A stretch of 5,801 nt of DNA from Clostridia bacterium (GTDB lineage: Bacteria; Bacillota; Clostridia; Oscillospirales; QAKW01). The stretch is taken from positions 1 through 5,801 of the forward strand of contig JAFSBD010000113.1 in assembly GCA_017442025.1 (NCBI GenBank). The letters run 5' to 3'. Below are positions 1 through 4,948 of this stretch, one piece after another; position 1 is the first letter of the stretch, and each line of letters starts with the position of its first letter. The translations under genes were made by a program, and so were the position numbers. The notes beneath the pieces were generated by a model, which searched no databases, had not been told where the DNA came from, and worked only from the letters and a program-made list of their open reading frames with translations.

Positions 1-1262
1 ATCGCCACGCTCAGGGCGTTTTCGGCGGGCGCGGCAATCATCTGCCCCGCTTCTACTTTATCGCCTTTTTGAACCAAGGGCATAGCAGGCGCGCCGATAT
101 GCTGGGAAAGGGCGATCTGCAACCGTTTGGGCTTAATTTCCTTCTCGCTTATGGGAGCGGACATATTATAAGGATCCAGCCCTAAGCGGGAGCGCAGGCG
201 GGAAAGGGGGATCATCCGCAATTCCCGCAAGGGATGCACCGCCTTCATGGCGGGCTCCTTCGGGGCTTTCAGCCCGTTCTTTTGCAGGCCTGCTTTGGTG
301 GCTTGCAAAAGGGAGCGGGGGTTGAGATTCTGGGTGCAGGAATAAAGCTCGCAAAGGCCGCAACCGCTGCAGAACATCGCGTTGAGATAAGGCGCGGTAT
401 CGGCGGTGGAATGGTGGGATGCGGCGAGCATATAAGCGCCCGGATCGATGGGATGGCCCAGCAGATTGCGGGGGCAAAGGGAGGTGCAGTAGGTGCATTG
501 ACAGCAAGAGGACATCGCGCGTTTAATATCGATAGAGGTCTTGCTCTGCTTTTTCTGCACCAAGGGCAGGCTCTTGGGAAGGACCAAAATGCCGTTGGTG
601 GTTTTGGTAACCACCGCATGGAGGTCCACTAAATTGCCCATCATCGGGCCGCCCATGATATAGGCGGGATCTTCGATGGTGGCACCGCCTGCCAGCTCTA
701 TAAGCTCCGCGACTTTCAGCCCCAGGGGGGCATAAACGGTGATGGGGTTTTTCACCTCACCGGTAACGGTAACAAATTTATGGGTAACCGGCAATCCTTC
801 CATAGCGCGGTAGATATTATAGACCGTTTCCACATTGAGAACGGTAACGCCCACCGCCAGGGGGATGCCGCCGGCTGGAACGACCCGACCGGCTGCTTCA
901 TAGGTCAGCACCACTTCATCGCCCGCAGGATAGACCTCGGGCAGTTTGCTGATCTTCATATTTGGAAAGGAAGCAAGCTCCGCCTCCACCGCCGCAAGGG
1001 TGTTCTTGTAAGAGCCCTTGATGCCAAGGAGGACGTTCTCCACTTCCAAAATTTTCGAAATTTCATGAAGGGTACTCAAAATCTCATAGGTATATAGTTC
1101 AAGTACCTGCCGATGCAGACGGAGCAAAGGCTCGCATTCCGCACAGTTGAGGATCAGAGTGTCGGCGCGGGTATCCAGCTTGGCATAGGTGGGAAATCCC
1201 GCACCGCCTGCGCCGACGATCCCGTTTTCGCGCAAAAGCGCTTTGAGTTCCTGAATGTTCAT
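1..1262 (-). CDS. pduS: PduS/RnfC-like microcompartment electron-transfer protein, partial (C-terminus beyond window)
   Basis: I translated this frame by hand: it is open for 420 codons and leaves the window at position 1 without a stop. Known PduS proteins are about 450 residues, so only a short C-terminal piece should be missing. PduS is a flavin and Fe-S protein of the microcompartment that passes electrons, probably from NADH, to support cofactor recycling across the shell. Seen here: a glycine-rich loop GIVGAGGAGFPTYAKL (residues 14-29) followed by NCAECEPLL (39-47), typical of the RnfC/NuoF fold; an SLBB-like beta-grasp region near 160-195; and two Fe-S cysteine sets, C253-x2-C256-x2-C259-x3-C263-P and C298-x2-C301-x2-C304-x4-C309. 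The visible end (about 385-420) resembles the barrel-sandwich tail of the family. The ATG overlaps the stop of the upstream BMC-P gene by one base (TAATG), with GGAG at 1270-1273, so translation is probably coupled. Confidence 0.93.
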   Translation of the reverse strand, partial: MNIQELKALLRENGIVGAGGAGFPTYAKLDTRADTLILNCAECEPLLRLHRQVLELYTYEILSTLHEISKILEVENVLLGIKGSYKNTLAAVEAELASFPNMKISKLPEVYPAGDEVVLTYEAAGRVVPAGGIPLAVGVTVLNVETVYNIYRAMEGLPVTHKFVTVTGEVKNPITVYAPLGLKVAELIELAGGATIEDPAYIMGGPMMGNLVDLHAVVTKTTNGILVLPKSLPLVQKKQSKTSIDIKRAMSSCCQCTYCTSLCPRNLLGHPIDPGAYMLAASHHSTADTAPYLNAMFCSGCGLCELYSCTQNLNPRSLLQATKAGLQKNGLKAPKEPAMKAVHPLRELRMIPLSRLRSRLGLDPYNMSAPISEKEIKPKRLQIALSQHIGAPAMPLVQKGDKVEAGQMIAAPAENALSVA

Positions 1263-1537
1263 TAAAGTACTCCGGCGAGCCCGGTACCGTTATCCACAAT
1301 ACCGACAATGGCTGCATCCACAGGAGAATCTGCCATGCCGCAGCCGATGCGGGCGGCACTGCCGGTGGCAACCAAGACGATCTCGCCGATCCCCGCGCCG
1401 ACATTATCGACCGCGACGATTCTTTTGCTTGCATCGCCCAGCTCGGCAATGGGTTCAACAACCATGAACTTACTGCCGATGAGGTTTTCGTTTTTTCGTG
1501 TGGAAACAACGCTTCCAACTACTTTTCCGACGATCAT
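1262..1537 (-). CDS. eutN: EutN/CcmL-family BMC-P pentameric vertex protein
   Basis: This 91-residue protein belongs to the family whose pentamers cap the vertices of microcompartment shells. It opens with MIVGKVVGSVVSTRK and carries the family hallmark VDNVGAGIGEIVLVATGSAA around residues 43-62 and SPVDAAIVGIVD at 71-82. The length is normal for EutN/CcmL. The frame extends 22 codons further upstream (to 1603), but the chosen ATG aligns with the family's usual start and has AGGTGA at 1543-1548, five bases away. The upstream residues are Lys/Arg/Pro-rich and partly encoded by the hairpin at 1576-1595, so they are probably not translated. The gene follows the BMC-H cluster after the longest gap in the operon and overlaps the PduS start by one base. 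Only a few pentamers are needed per shell, so lower expression than the hexamer genes is expected. Confidence 0.95.
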   Translation of the reverse strand: MIVGKVVGSVVSTRKNENLIGSKFMVVEPIAELGDASKRIVAVDNVGAGIGEIVLVATGSAARIGCGMADSPVDAAIVGIVDNGTGLAGVL

Positions 1538-1612
1538 TGTTTTCACCTGTTCTTTCGTGAATTTGGGGGTCGACCGAGGGGGCTTTCGCCCCCTCTTATC
1601 CATTGCCTTCTC
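1538..1612 (-). other. 75-nt gap between BMC-H and BMC-P genes
   Basis: This is the longest stretch of the operon without a supported gene. It contains the GC-rich hairpin at 1576-1595, a palindrome GGTCGACC at 1568-1575, and the ribosome site of the BMC-P gene at 1543-1548. No promoter-like element is convincing. The BMC-P reading frame happens to be open across much of it, but the codons look dictated by the hairpin rather than by protein constraint. Confidence 0.6.
1576..1595 (-). promoter_or_regulatory. Intercistronic GC-rich hairpin (8-bp stem, GAAA loop)
   Basis: On the transcribed strand GAGGGGGC-GAAA-GCCCCCTC forms a perfect 8-bp stem closed by a GNRA-type tetraloop, a very stable RNA hairpin. 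It lies between the last BMC-H gene and the BMC-P gene. In the direction of transcription it is followed by GGTCGACCCCC, not by a U-run, so it is not a standard intrinsic terminator. The downstream C-run (complement of 1565-1569) could compete for the same G-run, giving an alternative fold. Likely roles, by inference, are protecting the 3' end of processed hexamer mRNA or partially attenuating read-through into the pentamer and PduS genes. Confidence 0.7.
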
Positions 1613-1891
1613 TTATTTGAGGGTGGGCAGGATCTTTTCCACGTCGTCGTGGGGACGGGGAATGACATGGGTGGCGATCAGCTCGCCCAGGCGGGAAGCG
1701 GAAGCGGAGCCGGCCTCAACAGCGGACTTCACTGCGCCGACATCACCGCGAACCATGACAGATACCAGGCCGGAACCGATCTTCTCGGTGCCGATCAGCT
1801 GAACGTTAGCAGCCTTTACCATTGCATCTGCGGCTTCGATTGCAGCAACCAGACCTCTGGTTTCTACCATACCTACTGCTTCAAGTGCCAT
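1613..1891 (-). CDS. pduA: PduA/EutM-like BMC-H hexameric shell protein (paralog without tail)
   Basis: This is a 92-residue canonical single-domain BMC protein, whose hexamers tile the flat facets of the shell and form the central metabolite pore. Seen: the opening GMVETRGLVAAIEAADAMV, the pore loop K37-IGSG-L (as in PduA, with S40 at the pore), the following VMVRGDVGAV strand/turn, and the closing HVIPRPHDDVEKILP. The length is typical, with no extension at either end. A strong AGGAGG at 1900-1905 sits eight bases from the ATG, which fits high expression. It is nearly identical to the core of the neighbouring tailed gene (88 of 92 residues), so the pair arose by tandem duplication. A pore lined by GSG suggests passage of small polar molecules such as propanediol or lactaldehyde; this is inferred from PduA. 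Confidence 0.96.
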   Translation of the reverse strand: MALEAVGMVETRGLVAAIEAADAMVKAANVQLIGTEKIGSGLVSVMVRGDVGAVKSAVEAGSASASRLGELIATHVIPRPHDDVEKILPTLK

Positions 1892-2200
1892 TGCTATATC
1901 CTCCTTAAAAAATTAACAAAATTACTTAATAGAAGGGAGAATCTTCTCCACATCTTCATGGGGACGGGGGATCACGTGGGTCGCGATCAGTTCACCCAAG
2001 CGGGAAGCGGAAGCGGAGCCAGCCTCAACAGCGGACTTCACAGCGCCGACATCGCCGCGTACCATAACGGATACCAGCCCGGAACCGATCTTCTCGGTGC
2101 CGATCAACTGAACGTTTGCGGCCTTTACCATTGCGTCAGCCGCCTCGATCGCGGCGACCAGACCTCTGGTTTCTACCATACCTAATGCTTCAAGTGCCAT
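1613..2200 (-). repeat. Tandem duplication of a BMC-H gene (two copies)
   Basis: The segments 1613-1891 and 1922-2200 encode proteins identical at 88 of 92 positions (differences near residues 6, 82, 90 and 91). The DNA differs at many synonymous sites, so the duplication is not recent at the nucleotide level and the protein has been held nearly constant. The third copy, at 2626-2901, is more diverged, at roughly 80 percent protein identity by eye. Confidence 0.85.
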
Positions 2201-2302
2201 TTTCTTTACCTCCTTTTTGGGTGTTGTTTTCTTCACAGCCGTCTCGGCCGTTTTTGCGGTTTTGGCGGCGGTGGTTTTGGTGGTTGTTTTAGTTTCAGCC
2301 AT
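1922..2302 (-). CDS. pduA: PduA-like BMC-H shell protein with Lys/Thr-rich N-terminal tail and possible second start at 2200
   Basis: The long form is 126 residues: a 34-residue low-complexity tail followed by a 92-residue PduA-like BMC-H domain with pore loop KIGSGL. The tail has 10 Lys, 11 Thr, 6 Ala and 3 Glu, no aromatic residues, and a net charge near +7. It resembles disordered histone-H1-like or linker sequence. The first ATG (2302) has a modest AGGG site eight bases upstream (2311-2314). A second in-frame ATG at 2200, aligned exactly with the start of the untailed paralog, has a perfect AGGAGG at 2209-2214, eight bases away and encoded within KKEVKK of the tail. Both a tailed and a plain product are therefore plausible, as with PduB and PduB' in Salmonella. 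If only the inner start is used, the gene is 1922-2200 and the region upstream is a leader. The regular Lys/Thr/Ala codon content with varied third bases favours real translation of the tail. Confidence 0.88.
   Translation of the reverse strand: MAETKTTTKTTAAKTAKTAETAVKKTTPKKEVKKMALEALGMVETRGLVAAIEAADAMVKAANVQLIGTEKIGSGLVSVMVRGDVGAVKSAVEAGSASASRLGELIATHVIPRPHEDVEKILPSIK
2209..2214 (-). promoter_or_regulatory. Internal Shine-Dalgarno for the short BMC-H form
   Basis: The minus strand reads AAGGAGGTAAAGAAAATG, placing a consensus AGGAGG eight bases before the in-frame ATG at 2200-2198. The same bases encode Lys-Lys-Glu-Val-Lys-Lys of the long form. It is stronger than the site before the outer ATG at 2302, so the short form may be the major product. 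Confidence 0.8.
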
Positions 2303-2322
2303 CAGAAAATCCCTGCCTTTCT

Positions 2323-2607
2323 TTACTTTTTCATCCGGGCGGCGCTGATTTGAAGCAACCGCCAGGTTTCTTCATGGGGGCTGGCGATCACCGCATGGGC
2401 GCAGGGCTTAACCAGCCCGTTGGCCACCGCGTTTTCCACCGCGGCGGTAACCGCGGAAACATCGCCCTGCACAACGACCGTTACCAAACGGCCGCCCAAT
2501 TTGCGCTCCCATGTAACAAATTCGACATCCGCCGATTTGCACATGATATCCAAGCAATCAATGGCACCGGTTACGCCCGATACCTCGATTAGTCCTAAAG
2601 ACTTCAT
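2323..2607 (-). CDS. Divergent BMC-H shell protein with arginine in the pore loop
   Basis: This 94-residue single BMC-domain protein begins MKSLGLIEVSGVTGAIDCLD, as PduA- and PduK-type proteins do, and keeps the VTVVVQGDVSAV segment after the pore loop. It is otherwise clearly diverged from the three PduA-like copies. The pore loop reads K36-L-G-G-R40-L where the others read KIGSGL, so the serine becomes glycine and the following glycine becomes arginine. This would put six positive charges at or near the pore of a homohexamer. There are three cysteines (C18, C23, C69). The end ISAARMKK replaces the usual EKILP ending, and there is no PduK-like Cys-rich extension. The start is supported by GGAG at 2617-2620, nine bases upstream. 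It probably forms a minor or mixed hexamer with different permeability; its exact subfamily is not recognised. Confidence 0.88.
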   Translation of the reverse strand: MKSLGLIEVSGVTGAIDCLDIMCKSADVEFVTWERKLGGRLVTVVVQGDVSAVTAAVENAVANGLVKPCAHAVIASPHEETWRLLQISAARMKK

Positions 2608-2625
2608 TTCGGAATACTCCTAAAC

Positions 2626-2901
2626 TTAAAATTTGGGCAGGATCTTCTCCACATCCTCCTGGGGACGGGGGATGACATGGGTGGCGACCAGCTCGCCCAG
2701 AGTGGAAGCGGTGGTAGCACCGGCCTCAACAGCGGCCTTAACAGCGCCGACATCGCCGCGTACCATAACGGATACCAGCCCGGAACCGATCTTTTCGGTG
2801 CCGATCAGGGTAACTTCAGCAGCCTTCACCATGGAATCGGCGGCTTCGATCGCGGCGGTCAGGCCGCGGGTTTCGATCATACCAAGAGCTTCTTTAGACA
2901 T
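2626..2901 (-). CDS. pduA: PduA/EutM-like BMC-H hexameric shell protein
   Basis: This is a canonical 91-residue BMC-H facet protein. It starts MSKEALGMIETRGLTAAIEA, has the pore loop K37-IGSG-L and VMVRGDVGAVKAAVEAG, and ends in the conserved HVIPRPQEDVEKILPKF. It is closer to Salmonella PduA at the N-terminus than its paralogs are. By eye it is about 80 percent identical to the downstream PduA-like pair, differing mostly on helix surfaces. A consensus AGGAGG at 2911-2916 lies nine bases before the ATG. It is the first of the three PduA-like genes in transcription order and is followed after 18 nt by the arginine-pore variant. Three such genes suggest that mixed hexamers or facets with slightly different properties are made, and that hexamer dosage is high. 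Confidence 0.96.
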   Translation of the reverse strand: MSKEALGMIETRGLTAAIEAADSMVKAAEVTLIGTEKIGSGLVSVMVRGDVGAVKAAVEAGATTASTLGELVATHVIPRPQEDVEKILPKF

Positions 2902-2925
2902 TTTATAGTTCCTCCTATTGATTTA

Positions 2926-3240
2926 TCAGTTTTTATCAAATGCGCTTAATTTGAGCATCGGCTCGGTATCGGGCTCGGTGCTGGTTAAAATATGCGAGGT
3001 AACAACGCCCGAGACCCGCTCGGCGGCCAGCTTGGCGGCCTCAACAGCGGCCTCCACATCGGTGATGCCGCCGCGGAACTTGATGGCCACGATCAGCGGT
3101 ACATCCAGTCCGTCGGGATTACCCGGTTTATTCTTATCGAAGGTTTCTACCGTTACGTTGGCGGCTTTGCAGCCGGCATCGCAGGCAACAAACGCTGCAA
3201 CAAGACCGTAGACCTCAACTATTCCGGTTGCTTTTCCCAT
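2926..3240 (-). CDS. Divergent BMC-domain shell protein with enlarged central loop
   Basis: This is a 104-residue single BMC-domain protein: TGIVEVYGLVAAFVACDAGC at the start, LIVAIKFRGGITDVEAAVEA after the loop, and SGVVTSHILTSTEPDTEP near the end. Between strands 2 and 3, where canonical BMC-H proteins have the short KIGSG pore loop, it carries a longer Asp/Asn/Pro/Gly-rich segment, DKNKPGNPDGLDVP (residues 35-48). The pore of its hexamer would therefore be shaped differently, perhaps occluded or gated. The C-terminus is acidic and then runs PMLKLSAFDKN, unlike the PduA end. C20 and C24 lie on the first helix, not in the pore loop. The ATG at 3240 is preferred over one at 3246 because GGAG (3250-3253) is nine bases from the former but only three from the latter. 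Similar longer BMC-H variants occur in propanediol-type loci. The exact subfamily is uncertain. Confidence 0.9.
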   Translation of the reverse strand: MGKATGIVEVYGLVAAFVACDAGCKAANVTVETFDKNKPGNPDGLDVPLIVAIKFRGGITDVEAAVEAAKLAAERVSGVVTSHILTSTEPDTEPMLKLSAFDKN

Positions 3241-3257
3241 ATGCATTCACTCCCGGA

Positions 3258-4457
3258 TTACTTATTGACGATGGCGATCTTCAGACCTTCCATCTTCAGG
3301 TTGGTCTGCAGAGCCTCGTTGATCTGCTCTAAGGGATACTTATGGGTGATGAGCTTCTCCAGGGGCAGGCCGATCGCCTTTGCTCTCTTGAGGAAATCAA
3401 AGGTGGTGGCATAATCCCGAAGGGTGTAGACCCAGGAACCAACGGTGGTGATCTCCTTGGCGCAGATATCGAAATGGGGATTGATGGTGGCATCGCCGCC
3501 GTTGATGAAGAACCCAAGCTCGCATAAGCCGCCGCCGTTGCGGATGAACTTATAGATGTTGCTATGGGCGATGGGAGAGCCGGTGCACTGGAAGGCAAAA
3601 TCAGCCTCATACCCGCCGAAGGCGGTCTTGACTGCGCCGGCCAGGGCTTCGATGCCCTTATGATCCTTGAAGTTAACAACATGGTCTGCACCCATCAGCT
3701 TGGCAAACTCCAGCCGCTTGGCTTCGCCGTCTACCGCAACGATGTTTTCAATACCCATGGTGCGCAAAATGGCGATGCAGATCAGGCCGATGGGGCCGCA
3801 TCCCTGCACAACCACGCGGCTGTTGAACCGCAGGATGCCGGTGGTCTTGGCGCGCTCCACTGCATGGATCAGAACCGCGCAGGGCTCGATCAGAATGCGG
3901 GAATCCAGATCCAGATCGCTGACGTTAAATACCGTCGATCCGCCGCGCACCAAAATGTAGTCGCTGAACCAGCCGTTGAGATGAATGTCATCATCGGGGA
4001 GCAGGCCGTAAACATCGGCGCCGCCCACATTCTGCTTGTTCAGGTCAAACATGGTGATGTCCGGATTATCCTTGAAGATCATGCAGGTAACAACCTTATC
4101 GCCGATGGTGAGGGGCTTGCCTGCACTATCCTTTTGAACGTTTTTACCCATCTTGACCATCTCGCCGGTACCTTCATGGCCCAAAGCCACAGGGATCAGG
4201 CCGAAGGGATCGCGCTTAAACTCATGGGCGTCGGTGCCGCAAACGCCGCAACCTTCTACCCGAACGAGGATATCGTCGTCGCCAACCGCGGGCATGGGAT
4301 ATTCTTTGATTTCGAATTTCTCCAGCCCGGTCAGCATAGCAACATGGGCGGTGGAGGGGATGCTGCCCGCGGAGGCCGAGGGGGCGGGGCTTGCGCCCTT
4401 CATCTCGGTCAGAACCTGGCGGACGATCGCCTCAATATTGGAAGAATTGATATCCAT
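3258..4457 (-). CDS. Zn-dependent medium-chain alcohol dehydrogenase with N-terminal encapsulation peptide
   Basis: This is a 399-residue zinc-dependent dehydrogenase of the medium-chain (GroES plus Rossmann) family. Catalytic zinc ligands are visible as C73 in GCGVCGTDAHEF, H94 and E95 in LGHEG, and E191 in EPCAVLIHA. The four-cysteine structural zinc lobe is absent. The Rossmann motif is G219-C-G-P-I-G224, with D243 at the end of the second strand, which favours NAD(H). Residues 1-20 (MDINSSNIEAIVRQVLTEMK) form an amphipathic helix followed by an Ala/Ser/Pro-rich linker (about 22-38), the classic architecture of an encapsulation peptide. The enzyme is therefore expected inside the shell, reducing lactaldehyde to 1,2-propanediol or propanal to propanol while regenerating NAD+; the sequence cannot separate these. 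Its ATG lies one base after the stop of the preceding gene, with AAAGG in the end of that gene, so translation is likely coupled. An ATG seven codons upstream (4478) is less likely. Confidence 0.95.
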   Translation of the reverse strand: MDINSSNIEAIVRQVLTEMKGASPAPSASAGSIPSTAHVAMLTGLEKFEIKEYPMPAVGDDDILVRVEGCGVCGTDAHEFKRDPFGLIPVALGHEGTGEMVKMGKNVQKDSAGKPLTIGDKVVTCMIFKDNPDITMFDLNKQNVGGADVYGLLPDDDIHLNGWFSDYILVRGGSTVFNVSDLDLDSRILIEPCAVLIHAVERAKTTGILRFNSRVVVQGCGPIGLICIAILRTMGIENIVAVDGEAKRLEFAKLMGADHVVNFKDHKGIEALAGAVKTAFGGYEADFAFQCTGSPIAHSNIYKFIRNGGGLCELGFFINGGDATINPHFDICAKEITTVGSWVYTLRDYATTFDFLKRAKAIGLPLEKLITHKYPLEQINEALQTNLKMEGLKIAIVNK

Positions 4458-4458
4458 A

Positions 4459-4935
4459 TTAGAATCTGCCTTTCTCAAAAAGTTGTTTGCCGTAGGCCGC
4501 TAACGCGGTGTCCTGCTCCTCCGAGCCGCCGCTGACGCCCAATCCGCCGATGATGGCACCGCTTGCGTTTTGCAAGGGTTCGCCTCCGCCGAAGATCACG
4601 ATCTTACCTTGGTTGGTAAATTGGATCCCGTAGAGACTGCCGCCCGGCTGGGCGAGGGGCTTTAAGGTGGAGGTGGACATTTTGAGGGATACCACGGTAA
4701 AGGCTTTTTGCACCGCAATATCATAGCTGGCGATGTAGGCATCGTCCATACATTCGACCAGGATGGGATGGCCGGCGCGATCGGCGATCGCAACCACAAC
4801 CTTAATTCCCATTGCGGCGGCTTTTGCCCGAATCTGCTCGCTCAAGGCACGGGCCTGCTCCAACGAAAGGTTGGAGGCGGCATCCACCTCGCGGGCGATG
4901 GTATCCACTAAGGAACGTAAAGCATGTTCATCCAT
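4459..4935 (-). CDS. GlcG/HbpS/PduO-C-terminal-like protein
   Basis: This 158-residue protein belongs to the GlcG/HbpS family (Pfam haem-degrading, PF03928), which also forms the C-terminal domain of PduO. Seen: LSLEQARALSEQIRAKA helix (24-40), VVVAIADRAGHPILVECMDD (46-65), the PGGSLYGIQFTNQGKIVIFG region (97-116), and the hallmark GGEPL...GAIIGGLGVSGGSEEQD (117-142). The family has been linked to haem or cobalamin binding and to redox stress, but its role in microcompartments is unsettled; here it stands alone without the PduO adenosyltransferase domain. The start at 4935 is chosen because AAGGTG lies just upstream and the protein then begins with a sensible helix; an in-frame ATG at 5037 would lie inside the aldolase gene. 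The first 20 residues (LRSLVDTIAREVDAA) are amphipathic and could be a weak targeting helix. It sits 13 nt after the aldolase and 1 nt before the dehydrogenase. Confidence 0.88.
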   Translation of the reverse strand: MDEHALRSLVDTIAREVDAASNLSLEQARALSEQIRAKAAAMGIKVVVAIADRAGHPILVECMDDAYIASYDIAVQKAFTVVSLKMSTSTLKPLAQPGGSLYGIQFTNQGKIVIFGGGEPLQNASGAIIGGLGVSGGSEEQDTALAAYGKQLFEKGRF

Positions 4936-4948
4936 GCTGTTCACCTTC

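Noticed and set aside
166..619. Minus-strand Arg/Pro- and Ala-rich open frames inside the left 1.2 kb
   Set aside because: They are out of frame with the continuous 420-codon PduS frame, which carries both Fe-S motifs, and they have no domain of their own.
1576..1595. Intrinsic terminator ending the BMC-H transcript
   Set aside because: No U-run follows the stem in the direction of transcription, and the operon continues with BMC-P and PduS.
1538..1603. Possible 22-residue N-terminal extension of the BMC-P protein
   Set aside because: The family starts at MIVGKV, a Shine-Dalgarno precedes that ATG, and the extension is encoded partly by the hairpin. Unlike the BMC-H tail there is no protein-like pattern.
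1613..2901. Repeated sequence suggesting a CRISPR array or mobile element
   Set aside because: The repetition is explained by three paralogous BMC-H genes; there are no short spaced direct repeats, transposase or inverted-repeat ends.
3564..4535. Plus-strand open frame (about 323 codons) opposite the alcohol dehydrogenase
   Set aside because: The minus strand encodes a full dehydrogenase with catalytic residues; the plus-strand product has no family features.
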